Source: Vibrio navarrensis
GTDB taxonomy: Bacteria; Pseudomonadota; Gammaproteobacteria; Enterobacterales; Vibrionaceae
Direction: 5' to 3'
NCBI RefSeq assembly: GCF_015767675.1
Contig: NZ_CP065217.1
Coordinates: 3,348,001-3,412,000 of the forward strand
Length of the DNA stretch: 64,000 nucleotides
Below are positions 56,166 to 64,000 of the stretch, one piece after another (positions within the stretch are counted from its first letter, which is position 1; each line of letters opens with the position of its first letter). The translations under genes were made by a program, and so were the position numbers. The notes under the pieces are model-generated. The model saw only the letters and a program-made list of their open reading frames with translations. It did not search any database and was not told where the DNA came from.

Positions 56166-57175
56166 GGCAACAGCCAGCGCGTTTTCGCGGAAAGAGAAAA
56201 GAGATAACTGAGCGTCAACGCGCCCGCCCCGCTCAATACGATCCACAACGGGATCACCCACGCAGGATTTCCTTGATGCCAACCGAATGCTTTCATCGGC
56301 CAGAGGAAAATCGGATGTAGCAGGTAGATCCCCAAACTGTGACGGCTAACCAAACCAATCGCGCGCCACCAGCCGCTGGGTAACTTGGCCGCAACATAGC
56401 GACACAAAGCGAAAACCATCGCTGCCGCCAACACCACATTGAGCGTCTTATACGACAGCCAACGCCCGACGCTGTACTGACCCGCTTCAAGGCTATTGGA
56501 AATCAACATCGTCGCAGTCAGCACGAGGGCGGTCAAGCCAAGTAAGCTGAGCCACAGCACCGTGTTTCCCGAGTTCGGCAAACGATGAAACAGCAGATAA
56601 CCCAGAGGCAAATAGCCGGAATAGAGCCAAAGTTCATGGCTCCAAATTCCATCGATGCCAAGCAAATAGAGTGCGGTCGTGAGCAGCCACACACTGGTAT
56701 AAGCATACAATACGCGCTCTTGTCCCTGCATGACCAACCACTGGAAAATAGGGATGAGAAAATAGAGGGGAATAAAGTAGTAGAAAAAGCCAAGGTGGTA
56801 GTAGGTCGCATGCTGGGGACTGTGCGCCAATACGTCCTGAACCTGCTGCGCGTCAAAACCGCTGGCACTCCAACCGCTGAGATAGGCATAAAACAGTGAC
56901 CAAACCACGAAGGGCAACAGCACTTTTCCCAAACGACGTTTGATGTAGTAAGACGCATCAAAAGGGCGAGTATCACTGAGCATCAAGGCACCGGTAATCA
57001 AAATAAACACCGGCACCGCCCAGCGGGTAACACTGTTGATGCTGACCGCCGTCGCCCAGTGTGAAAATGGAATGGCCCCCAACAGCTCGCGGTAAGGTGC
57101 CAGTACATGGATGGCAATCACCGCCACGGCCGCAACACAGCGGAGTAGATCAAAAAATAGCACTCTTTCGCGCAT
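56162..57175 (-). CDS. Acyltransferase family 3 membrane protein, WecH-like
   Basis: About 337 residues from the Met at 57175 (MRERVLFFDLLRCVAAVAVI); the longer frame adds eight. About ten membrane segments. Features of acyltransferase family 3: the N-terminal FDLLRCVAAVAVIAIHVLAPYR with the conserved Arg and His, TRWAVPVFILITGALML, and FVVWSLFYAYLSG. These enzymes O-acetylate surface sugars. The likeness to WecH, which acetylates enterobacterial common antigen, is by general sequence pattern only. No sugar-pathway neighbours, so the substrate is unknown. Confidence 0.82.
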   Translation of the reverse strand: MRERVLFFDLLRCVAAVAVIAIHVLAPYRELLGAIPFSHWATAVSINSVTRWAVPVFILITGALMLSDTRPFDASYYIKRRLGKVLLPFVVWSLFYAYLSGWSASGFDAQQVQDVLAHSPQHATYYHLGFFYYFIPLYFLIPIFQWLVMQGQERVLYAYTSVWLLTTALYLLGIDGIWSHELWLYSGYLPLGYLLFHRLPNSGNTVLWLSLLGLTALVLTATMLISNSLEAGQYSVGRWLSYKTLNVVLAAAMVFALCRYVAAKLPSGWWRAIGLVSRHSLGIYLLHPIFLWPMKAFGWHQGNPAWVIPLWIVLSGAGALTLSYLFSLSAKTRWLLP

Positions 57176-57279
57176 CACTTTTTCCTTGATTGTTTTCACA
57201 GCGAAAATATAGCAACAAAAAAGCTGACAAGTTCAGCGAACGAGTCAGCTTTTGGTCAGAACTCCGCTAAGGTTGGCGG

Positions 57280-58503
57280 CTATATCTGTGATAGTTCCTG
57301 CGACCAGCGCTGCGCTTCAATCAATTCGTATTTAACCTCGTCCATCGACAACCCCAACTTATCGGAGATCTGTTCAATGCCACTCCAGTCGGCTTGCTCG
57401 AAACACTCTTCCAATGCGATGAGGTCTCCATAAGCGCCTTCGCGGTGCAGTAGCGCTTGTTTCACCACATCACTGAGCGGCAGGCTCCCCACCAGCGTGT
57501 CGACCGAGAGATCCATCATCGCATCCAAAATCGACAGCAAACCGATCATGAATCCTTGTTCGTGATGACGACTGAACGGGTGACGACGCGACATCAACTC
57601 ACAAAACTGGGCACGCTGCAGCGAAAGATTAAACAGTTCACGCGGCTTGCGGGCCGAAATGTACGAAGCGACCACTAAAGAGACAAATATTTTCAGCTTA
57701 TCCTGACCAAGATAAATCAATGCCTGGCGAAATGAGGCAATCTTCACTTCCAAGCGGGTCGATTGGGTATTGACGAATTTCAACAGCTTGTAGGAGAGCG
57801 TGACATCTTGGCTGATGATTTTCTCGATCCGATCGAAATCTGGCTCCGACTGACACACCTCGCGAAACAGATCCAACGCCACCGCATGCTCTGGGCTGAC
57901 GTACTTGGTTTCGATCATCTCAGGTTTACTGAAAAAATAACCCTGAAAGAACTTAAAACCCGCCTCTTTGGCTTGCTCAAACTCCTGCGCGCTTTCGACT
58001 TTTTCCGCTAAGAAATGGTACTTCACCCGACGCGCTTGATGCTCACGCACCAACTCGCAGGCATTATCGAGCCCCAGCGCAATCACATCCAGTTTAACAA
58101 TGTGTACAAAAGGCAGAAAACGGCGCCATTCCGGCATCAAAGTGAAATCATCAAGCGCGATCACGTAACCTTCACGGTGCAATTCACGAATCGCGTCAAG
58201 CAGTTCGTCGGTCGGCTGGCAGGTTTCCAACACTTCCACCACCACTTTGTTTTTGGGCAAACTCAGTGGCAAACGACGGATCAAGCTTTGGTAAGGGAAA
58301 TTGATAAAACAGCGTGAGGATTGGATCACCGGATTGATACCGATGGAGAGAAAGTTCTCCACAATCAGACGATAGGTCGCGCGGTTCGAAGCAATATGGG
58401 TGGGATAGGCGTTGTTTTCGCCATCACGAAACAGCAGTTCATACCCCAAAGTATGCTTTTTGCGATTAAAAATAGGTTGCCGCGCGACGTAAGTGGATTT
58501 CAT
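57280..58503 (-). CDS. EAL-HDOD two-domain signalling protein
   Basis: 407 residues. Residues about 1-200 form a divergent EAL domain: the EAL triplet is ELL (GYELLFRDG), and the DD motif is LDDFTLMP, followed by KLDVI, AEKVES and FFQGYFFSKPE. Residues about 205-400 form an HDOD domain (ISQDVTLSYKLLKFVNT and the following helices). The same layout occurs in Vibrio motility regulators of the CdgJ type. Missing metal ligands in the EAL part make c-di-GMP hydrolysis uncertain; binding or protein interaction is possible. Confidence 0.88.
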   Translation of the reverse strand: MKSTYVARQPIFNRKKHTLGYELLFRDGENNAYPTHIASNRATYRLIVENFLSIGINPVIQSSRCFINFPYQSLIRRLPLSLPKNKVVVEVLETCQPTDELLDAIRELHREGYVIALDDFTLMPEWRRFLPFVHIVKLDVIALGLDNACELVREHQARRVKYHFLAEKVESAQEFEQAKEAGFKFFQGYFFSKPEMIETKYVSPEHAVALDLFREVCQSEPDFDRIEKIISQDVTLSYKLLKFVNTQSTRLEVKIASFRQALIYLGQDKLKIFVSLVVASYISARKPRELFNLSLQRAQFCELMSRRHPFSRHHEQGFMIGLLSILDAMMDLSVDTLVGSLPLSDVVKQALLHREGAYGDLIALEECFEQADWSGIEQISDKLGLSMDEVKYELIEAQRWSQELSQI

Positions 58504-58542
58504 CTGCTTATAAATTCTTATGCTAGCACTGATTGATTTTAG

Positions 58543-59160
58543 TTATGTTTTTGCTGCCGCTAATAATGCACCACAACCCATAAACATTGAACCAAATAGT
58601 TTGTTTATTTTGCCCATCACCCGCTCAGAGCGAATAAAACGCCCCATTTGCGCCGCTAGCGAGGTATAACCGAGCATCACCAGTGAGTCGATCAGCACCG
58701 TTGTCAGACCTAGTACGGCGAGCTGCGTCACTTGATCGCGACTCGGATCGATAAACTGGGGAAACAGTGCGACCAAAAAGACGATCGATTTCGGATTGGT
58801 CAAATTAACCAACACCGCTTTATGCAGCAATGACCAAGCCGAGATCGCCCCTTGCTGCTGCACGGTTGCGAGCCCAGAGGTATCGCGCCATTTTTGAATG
58901 CCAAGCCAGACCAGATAAACGGCGCCTACCCATTTAATCACGGTAAACGCGGTGGCCGACTGCGCAACCAGCGCACCAATCCCCGCTCCAACGAGAACAA
59001 TATGGATCGACAAGCCAATTTGCAGACCCGCAATGGAAGCGAGAGATTTGCGCGTGCCGTAGCTAAGCCCGTTGCTGATCGAGTTCACCGTACCGGAACC
59101 TGGGGCGAGGCTGAACACGATAGCCGTAAGCACATAGGCGAGCCAGACATGTGTATCCAT
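58543..59160 (-). CDS. rhtB: RhtB-family (LysE superfamily) amino-acid exporter
   Basis: 205 residues, about six membrane helices. The N-terminal LAPGSGTVNSISNGLSYGTRKSLASIAGLQIGL has the family P-G-x-G...G pattern, and KWVGAVYLVWLGIQKWR near 75-91 is also typical. Relatives export homoserine, homoserine lactone or threonine. It is divergent from pldB, and in E. coli rhtB and rhtC also flank pldB, which supports the RhtB name. Substrate not shown. Confidence 0.86.
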   Translation of the reverse strand: MDTHVWLAYVLTAIVFSLAPGSGTVNSISNGLSYGTRKSLASIAGLQIGLSIHIVLVGAGIGALVAQSATAFTVIKWVGAVYLVWLGIQKWRDTSGLATVQQQGAISAWSLLHKAVLVNLTNPKSIVFLVALFPQFIDPSRDQVTQLAVLGLTTVLIDSLVMLGYTSLAAQMGRFIRSERVMGKINKLFGSMFMGCGALLAAAKT

Positions 59161-59224
59161 TGCAATTCTCCGTTAATTCTCTGATCATACTCGGCTAGAA
59201 ACGTAGCATTCAGGTAGTTTGTTA

Positions 59225-60202
59225 ATGGCTAATAACCCTTCTCTTCCCTCTTATACTCAAGAGAACTTGTTTGAGCAAGCAATAGCTGGTCCGATTGCTG
59301 CCCTGTGGCAGCAGCGCCAAGAGGGGTATTTCAAGAGCAGCGACAAAACCAAATTGTACTGGTGCAAACTGACCGACCCAAAGCACAGCAAAGCGGTGCT
59401 GCTGGTGAATGGTCGAATTGAGTCATCGTGGAAATATCAGGAGTTGCTGTTCGATTTCTATCGCCAAGGCTATGACGTCTACAGTTACGATCATCGCGGC
59501 CAAGGGCTGTCGGATCGCCTAGTGCAAGATTCGGATATCGGCCACGTGTATGAGTTCGATGATTATGTGCGCGATCTCGCCAGCGTTGTGCAACATTTTG
59601 CGCTAGAAGGCTATCGGCAACGCCATATGATCTCGCACTCGATGGGCGGCGCTATCGCCACTCGCTACCTACAAACCTACCCACACCATCCGTTTGATAA
59701 ATTGGTGCTCAGCGCGCCGATGTTTGGCATCAACCTGCCGTGGTATCTCAGCCCTATTGCCATCGCCGTCAGCCAGATCCTTACCGCGGTGTATCCCACG
59801 CCCACTTACGCGCCTGGCCACCAGCCTTATTACGCCAAACCATTTGAAGACAACCCGCTCAGCCAAAGTAAAGCGCGTTACCACTGGTTTCGCCAACTCT
59901 ATACTGACAAACCTGAGCTGCAAGTGGGCGGACCGAGCACGCGCTGGGTTTGGCAGGGATTAATGGCAACCAAACAGTGTCTACAAATGACTCGCCAGCT
60001 CAAGATCCCGGTGTTACTGCTGCAAGCGGGTAACGACCGTATTGTCAGTAATCAGGCGCAAAATCAGTTCTATAAAAAGCTGTGCAAAACCAATAAGAAC
60101 AGCCAAATGATCACCATTGACGGCGCGCAACATGAACTGCTGTTTGAACAAGATCTGTATCGTAATCAGGCGTTAGATGCGCTGTTTCGCTTTCTGCAAT
60201 AG
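59225..60202 (+). CDS. pldB: PldB-type lysophospholipase (alpha/beta hydrolase)
   Basis: 325 residues from ATG 59225; an upstream TTG would add two. Cleaves acyl chains from lysophospholipids. The nucleophile elbow is MISHSMGGAIATRY near residues 138-151 with Ser in the S-x-S-x-G pattern. YDHRGQGLSDR near 94-104, an Asp in LQAGNDRIVSNQ near 271, and a His in DGAQHELLFE near 302 complete the expected triad. The pldB-yigL order matches E. coli. Confidence 0.92.
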   Translation: MANNPSLPSYTQENLFEQAIAGPIAALWQQRQEGYFKSSDKTKLYWCKLTDPKHSKAVLLVNGRIESSWKYQELLFDFYRQGYDVYSYDHRGQGLSDRLVQDSDIGHVYEFDDYVRDLASVVQHFALEGYRQRHMISHSMGGAIATRYLQTYPHHPFDKLVLSAPMFGINLPWYLSPIAIAVSQILTAVYPTPTYAPGHQPYYAKPFEDNPLSQSKARYHWFRQLYTDKPELQVGGPSTRWVWQGLMATKQCLQMTRQLKIPVLLLQAGNDRIVSNQAQNQFYKKLCKTNKNSQMITIDGAQHELLFEQDLYRNQALDALFRFLQ

Positions 60203-60430
60203 AGCAAGCGGATGTATGCGGCGCAAGACATAAAGAGGAAAGGAACAAAACAGGATTTACCCTCTTTTTCTTCCACATTTTCCCCTACACTGTGGCCATT
60301 CCCCCTTGTTGCACGGGCCAGTTGACCGTTTGGTTGACCACGCCCAGTGCAACACCCAATCCTGTATCGCACGCTCTGCGCTGGTGGATTGGCCCAGTTT
60401 CCTTCGCCTTTGCTGATATAAGAGAGTTTC

Positions 60431-61261
60431 ATGACTACGCGCTTACCTTGTAGAGAGATCACCCAAATTGTCGCTTCTGATTTAGACGGCACCTTACTGG
60501 CACCCAACCACCAGTTGAGCGAGTTTGCCAAACAGACGCTGAAAGCCCTGCATGACCAAGGCTACACGTTCGTTTTTGCCACCGGTCGCCACCACGTGGA
60601 TGTGGCGGGCATCCGCGCCCAGACGGGCATTCCTGCGTACATGATCACCTCAAACGGCGCGCGCGTGCACGATCAACAAGACCAATTGATGTACAGCAAC
60701 AACGTGCCAGCCGAACTGGTGCAACCGATCATCGATATCGTCAAAAACGATCCGACGCTGTTTGTGCACATCTATCAAGATGACCACTGGTTGATGGACC
60801 GAGACGATGAAACGCTGCGTCACTTCCACGAAGATTCGGGCTTTACCTATCAGTTGTTCGACATCGACCAAGCGCCCACCGATGGCATTGCCAAGATTTT
60901 TTTCACTCACCCAGCGCAAGACCACGAGCATTTGGTGATGTTTGAAAACGAACTGCGCGCCGCCTTTGGTGAGAAGCTCAACATCGCCTTTTCCACCCCT
61001 TGGTGTTTGGAAGTGATGGCGAAAGAGGTCTCGAAAGGGGATGCATTACAAGTGGTGGCACAGTCGCTGGGTCTTGGTTTGCAAAACTGCATTGCGTTTG
61101 GCGACGGGATGAATGATGTTGAAATGCTGTCGATGGCGGGCAAAGGCTTGGTGATGGCAACCTCACACGAGAAAGTAAAACGGGCACTGCCAGACAATGA
61201 AGTGATCGGCAGCAATGCAGACGATGCCGTCGCCCACTACTTACAGCAACACTTGCTCTAA
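60431..61261 (+). CDS. yigL: YigL, HAD-family sugar/pyridoxal phosphatase
   Basis: 276 residues, Cof-type HAD phosphatase. Motif I is ASDLDGTLLAPNH near 15-27 with the nucleophilic Asp. Motif II is FVFATGRHH near 49-57. The Lys of motif III is in VSKGDALQVV near 200, and the motif IV GDGMNDVEML near 224-233. E. coli YigL dephosphorylates pyridoxal phosphate and sugar phosphates. It is downstream of pldB and ends at an intrinsic terminator. Confidence 0.94.
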   Translation: MTTRLPCREITQIVASDLDGTLLAPNHQLSEFAKQTLKALHDQGYTFVFATGRHHVDVAGIRAQTGIPAYMITSNGARVHDQQDQLMYSNNVPAELVQPIIDIVKNDPTLFVHIYQDDHWLMDRDDETLRHFHEDSGFTYQLFDIDQAPTDGIAKIFFTHPAQDHEHLVMFENELRAAFGEKLNIAFSTPWCLEVMAKEVSKGDALQVVAQSLGLGLQNCIAFGDGMNDVEMLSMAGKGLVMATSHEKVKRALPDNEVIGSNADDAVAHYLQQHLL

Positions 61262-61425
61262 ATCGCACATTGGGGCAGGTCTATCCTGCCCGTTTCTTTC
61301 AGCGCCGCGATGGCCGGGTTTCTTGCTTGATAATTGCGTACTCCTTCCCAACATGAGATGTTTTGTACGCGCAAGGTGTCGATGGAAAAGGTGTCCGGTT
61401 CAGTTTTACACAACCAATATGCCAT
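61258..61425 (-). pseudogene. EVE-domain protein, N-terminal remnant
   Basis: Minus-strand frame of 55 codons. The first 36 (MAYWLCKTEPDTFSIDTLRV, then QNISCWEGVRNYQARN) are the start of an EVE (YTH-like) domain protein, normally about 150 aa and bound to modified nucleobases. After ARN the sequence switches to PAIAALKETGRIDL and stops. The rest of the domain is absent, and this part of the DNA is the terminator of yigL, so a deletion removed the gene's body. Unlikely to be functional. Confidence 0.8.
61273..61300 (+). terminator. Intrinsic terminator after yigL
   Basis: GGGCAGG (61273-61279), 5-nt loop, CCTGCCC (61285-61291), then GTTTCTTTC. The T run is interrupted. Confidence 0.72.
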
Positions 61426-61466
61426 AATGGGGTCCAAGCAGATTTCGATACGCAAAAAGGTATACC

Positions 61467-63014
61467 ATGAAGGCGCTGAAAAACCCAGCCACACTCTCGC
61501 TGCTGATGCTACTGCAAGCTTGTTCCAGCTCTGATAACGTCGCTATAGAATCTGCCCCGCCCCCTGAGGCCAGTTTAAACCAGCCCGACAGCGTGGTGGC
61601 GCAGCCTTTTCTCTTATCTGGCACTGCGGTGGTGGGCCACGAGACGCAATACCTCACGCCCTGTGGCGGCAACCAGCAATATTGGCTACAGCTCTCGGCG
61701 CAGCAGCGCCAGCAAGTGATGTCTCTCAATCAGACGCCTTATCAAACCCTTTACGGTGAGTTCATCGGCCATTTGGAAAGCACTACCGCTGAAGGCTTTG
61801 CCGCCGAATACGATGCTCGTTTTGTGGTGGAACAAATCAACTACGTCGATGCCACTCGCCAGCAGCAATGCGACCACGCCAAGCGTCCTACCCGAGCGTT
61901 TGGCAACCAGCCCGATTGGTCGCTGAGTTTTAACCGCGACAACCTGACGTTCACGCAAGCGGGCACGCCGACTCGGGTGCTCGACATTGAACGCAGCCAG
62001 TTGAGCCCACGTAAACGCGACTATCAACTGAGTTCAGGCCGCCTATTACTGACCGAAAACCTGTGCCGCGATGCAAAAAACAACGCCTTGTATGGCTGGA
62101 AAGCCACCCTCACACAAGACAAAACCACCTTCAATGGCTGCGCGACCACTTCCAATGTCGATGCTACGGCCAGTTGGAGCGGCCTATACACGGCGACCTC
62201 AACCCAATCGGCCGGGTTTTCTGTCCATCTGGAATTAAAGGCCGACCATAGCGCGCAAACCCGCTATCTCTACGCCGACCAAGAGCGCCCGCTCCTAGAA
62301 CATGGCTACTGGCAGCAGTTGAATCCCAATCAAATTCAAGTGGTGATGACCCGTCACCAAGGGCAAAAACTGATCACCGAACGCATTTTTACTCGCACAG
62401 GATCACAGCTCAAAGCGGAACAAGAAAAGGTCGGCAGCGTGGTTTACCCTATTGCTCAAGGTGGGCTGGTACTTTACCCCGCGAAAGCGTCCTCAAACGC
62501 CTCTGTCGAACCTGACACTGAGCAACAAGTGGCGTTACCAAGCAGTGGCGACATCAACGCCAGCGCCGACTACAACGCTAAAGTGGACAGTGCCGTGCGC
62601 GAGTACTTTCGCTTGCACAAAACCGACCCGAAAAATAACCAATATCGCTGGCTCACCTACGATCTGAACGGCGATGGTCAGCCTGAGCTGCTTACTCAGC
62701 TCGACTGGTGCGGCTCTGGCGGTTGTACCTTACTGATTTTTGAAAATCACGCCAACCAGTGGCGCTTTAACAGCCGTATCACGTTAGTGCGCAGCCCTAT
62801 CTATCTTGGCACGCAGCGCACCGCAGGCTGGCAAGATCTTATTTTTGAGATAAACGGCGGCGGCGCAGCATCAGGCAAACACCGGATGCAATACAACGGC
62901 CTTAGTTACCCACTCAACCCAAGTTTGGCACCAGAGGCGAGTGCGGCGCAGATAAGCGGCGTCAAACTGTTTGCCGATGGCATCAGCCCGGTGCGAGATG
63001 GGGTGCGCTTGTGA
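61467..63014 (+). CDS. Putative lipoprotein of unknown function (COG3650-like N-terminal half)
   Basis: 515 residues. Signal peptide with lipobox LLQAC (Cys near residue 19) followed by Ser-Ser-Ser. The first half has a repeat-like pattern: TAVVGHETQYLTPCGGNQQYWLQL, then Cys-containing QQCDH, DWSLSF, YQLSSGRLLLTENLCRD, as in COG3650/META-type secreted proteins. The second half has LTYDLNGDGQPELLTQLDWCGSGGCTLLIF near 398-427, an Asp-rich VCBS-like turn. I do not know a role. It overlaps the next gene by 4 bp (ATGA). Confidence 0.78.
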   Translation: MKALKNPATLSLLMLLQACSSSDNVAIESAPPPEASLNQPDSVVAQPFLLSGTAVVGHETQYLTPCGGNQQYWLQLSAQQRQQVMSLNQTPYQTLYGEFIGHLESTTAEGFAAEYDARFVVEQINYVDATRQQQCDHAKRPTRAFGNQPDWSLSFNRDNLTFTQAGTPTRVLDIERSQLSPRKRDYQLSSGRLLLTENLCRDAKNNALYGWKATLTQDKTTFNGCATTSNVDATASWSGLYTATSTQSAGFSVHLELKADHSAQTRYLYADQERPLLEHGYWQQLNPNQIQVVMTRHQGQKLITERIFTRTGSQLKAEQEKVGSVVYPIAQGGLVLYPAKASSNASVEPDTEQQVALPSSGDINASADYNAKVDSAVREYFRLHKTDPKNNQYRWLTYDLNGDGQPELLTQLDWCGSGGCTLLIFENHANQWRFNSRITLVRSPIYLGTQRTAGWQDLIFEINGGGAASGKHRMQYNGLSYPLNPSLAPEASAAQISGVKLFADGISPVRDGVRL

Positions 63015-63607
63015 TGGCGCAACCTTGCCCGCATTGCGGCTTTCTCCACCAGTGCGTGTGCGGAGATATTCCACAGATAGAGAGCTCGCTGCGTTTCGTT
63101 TTGCTCCAGCACCCAAATGAGCCAGCGCGTTTGAGCAACAGCGGCAAACTGTTGCACTGGTTTGGACTTAAGGTCGAACGCATGATTTGGCAACGCCAAA
63201 CGCCACCACCACAGTGGCAGGCGCTGATGGAAGACCCGGACCTCTACCCCGTGTTGCTCTACCCGCATCCACAAGCGCAAACCTTGCCTCAGGTACAACA
63301 AAGCAGCGCGGATCAGCAGCGTCAAAGCGTGTTTGTGATTTTGGATGGCACTTGGCAGGAGGCGAGGAAAATGCTCAATAAGAGCGAATGGCTGGCGCAA
63401 CTGCTCTGTTTGAGCATCAGCAGCCGGGCGGAATCGGCTTACCAATTGCGCCGCAACCAGCAACCGGGCAATTTGTGCACCATGGAGATCGCCGCCGAGC
63501 TTTTAGCGCAAAGTGGCGAGGTAACACAGGCGCAGCAGATGCAGCAGTTTTTGCAGCACTATTTGCAGGTTTTCCACGCGGACCGAAGTGGCCACTCATT
63601 CAAGTGA
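63011..63607 (+). CDS. DTW-domain tRNA-uridine aminocarboxypropyltransferase
   Basis: 198 residues. Starts with a zinc-like Cys cluster CPHCGFLHQCVCGD. Then LLQHPNEPARLSNSGKLL near 31-48, YPVLLYPHPQA near 78, and the domain signature FVILDGTWQEARKML near 107-121, where the DTW motif reads DGTW. Relatives (TapT/YfiP) place an acp3 group on uridine of tRNA using SAM. The start codon overlaps the lipoprotein stop; the second Met is equally possible. Confidence 0.9.
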   Translation: MMAQPCPHCGFLHQCVCGDIPQIESSLRFVLLQHPNEPARLSNSGKLLHWFGLKVERMIWQRQTPPPQWQALMEDPDLYPVLLYPHPQAQTLPQVQQSSADQQRQSVFVILDGTWQEARKMLNKSEWLAQLLCLSISSRAESAYQLRRNQQPGNLCTMEIAAELLAQSGEVTQAQQMQQFLQHYLQVFHADRSGHSFK

Positions 63608-63656
63608 GGAAAGCACAACAGCCAGGCCAGCCAGCCTTGCTGTCGCCGTCAAGTAC

Positions 63657-64000
63657 TTAAAACAGCCGTTGCGGCTCACCTAAGAAATAGCCCTGCAAGT
63701 AATCCACCCCCATGTCCTGCACTATCTGGCAAACCTGCTGGTTGTGAACAAATTCCGCCACGGTTTTTGCATTCAACACTTGGCACAATCGCACCAGTTG
63801 GTTGGCAATTTTGCGCTGCTTCTCATCTTGATCAATATTGCGGATCAAGCTGCCATCGAGCTTAATGATTTCCGGTTCCAACTTGATGATTTCGTCAATA
63901 TTAGAGTAACCAGAGCCAAAATCATCGACGATGATGCGCGCCCCCAAGCGACGAAAGTGACTACACACTTCGATCATCCGCCCGTAATCTTTAATTTGCT
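63657..64000 (-). CDS. EAL-domain protein, C-terminal part (5' end outside the window)
   Basis: Open frame from the window edge, ending at 63657. It holds the second half of an EAL phosphodiesterase domain: [43 protein letters not shown] and [20 protein letters not shown] and KLDGS are intact, and the E-V-E motif reads AEFV, so metal sites seem mostly kept. Upstream domains cannot be seen. It is convergent with the DTW gene, with about 50 bp between. Confidence 0.85.
   Translation of the reverse strand, partial: QIKDYGRMIEVCSHFRRLGARIIVDDFGSGYSNIDEIIKLEPEIIKLDGSLIRNIDQDEKQRKIANQLVRLCQVLNAKTVAEFVHNQQVCQIVQDMGVDYLQGYFLGEPQRLF

Overview
The window is chromosomal DNA from a Vibrio, probably of the V. 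vulnificus / V. navarrensis group. The evidence is the 16S V1 stem-loop sequence, the Glu-Lys-Val tRNA trio inside the rRNA operons, and gammaproteobacterial gene order throughout. It sits near the chromosome I origin by synteny. I made no database comparison, so the species is an inference.

Layout. 1-3.9 kb: birA (its 3' end lies outside the window), murB, a GNAT acetyltransferase and pssA. 3.9-6.0 kb: a nested, decayed IS630-family cluster containing three copies of one element. 6.1-17.9 kb: two tandem rRNA operons on the minus strand, each 16S-tRNA-Glu-Lys-Val-23S-5S; the downstream one ends with tRNA-Asp and tRNA-Trp. 18.0-23.4 kb: a membrane-anchored RRM protein, murI, a DUF71/COG2102 ATP-binding enzyme, btuB with a cobalamin riboswitch, and trmA. 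23.5-35.1 kb: a complete type I-F CRISPR-Cas system (53 repeats, 52 spacers; cas1, cas2-3, csy1, csy2, csy3, cas6f), with a WYL-domain regulator beside cas1 up to 36.0 kb. 36.3-41.6 kb: a MetQ-like lipoprotein, yijD, fabR, sthA, an iron-box methyltransferase gene and lexA. 41.9-47.6 kb: plsB, ubiA-ubiC, a FliL-like protein, glpG-glpE. 48-54.3 kb: rpoH, ftsX-ftsE-ftsY, rsmD, yhhL-like, a MarC-family gene, yhhN-like. 54.3-64 kb: an AT-rich gene-poor stretch, a 25-codon small-protein gene, a DUF4145-like protein, a YhhM-like protein, an acyltransferase, an EAL-HDOD protein, rhtB-like, pldB, yigL, an EVE-domain remnant, a lipoprotein, a DTW-domain enzyme and part of an EAL protein.

Gene order as in E. 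coli (birA-murB-rrn-murI-btuB-trmA-yijD-fabR-sthA) is preserved, with three changes. The single rRNA operon is two; pssA, a GNAT gene and the IS cluster lie between murB and the rRNA; and the CRISPR-Cas locus with the WYL and MetQ-like genes sits between trmA and yijD. That makes the CRISPR-Cas block a clearly bounded insertion in an otherwise core region.

The most interesting signals are the perfect 19-bp inverted repeat between the WYL gene and cas1, the array's repeated or overlapping spacers, a compact 25-aa membrane-peptide gene with its own promoter and terminator, a promoter whose -10 lies within a Fur-like box, a DnaA-box/GATC cluster between glpE and rpoH, and many one-base differences between the two rRNA operons that look like consensus errors. 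No wholly new system is evident.
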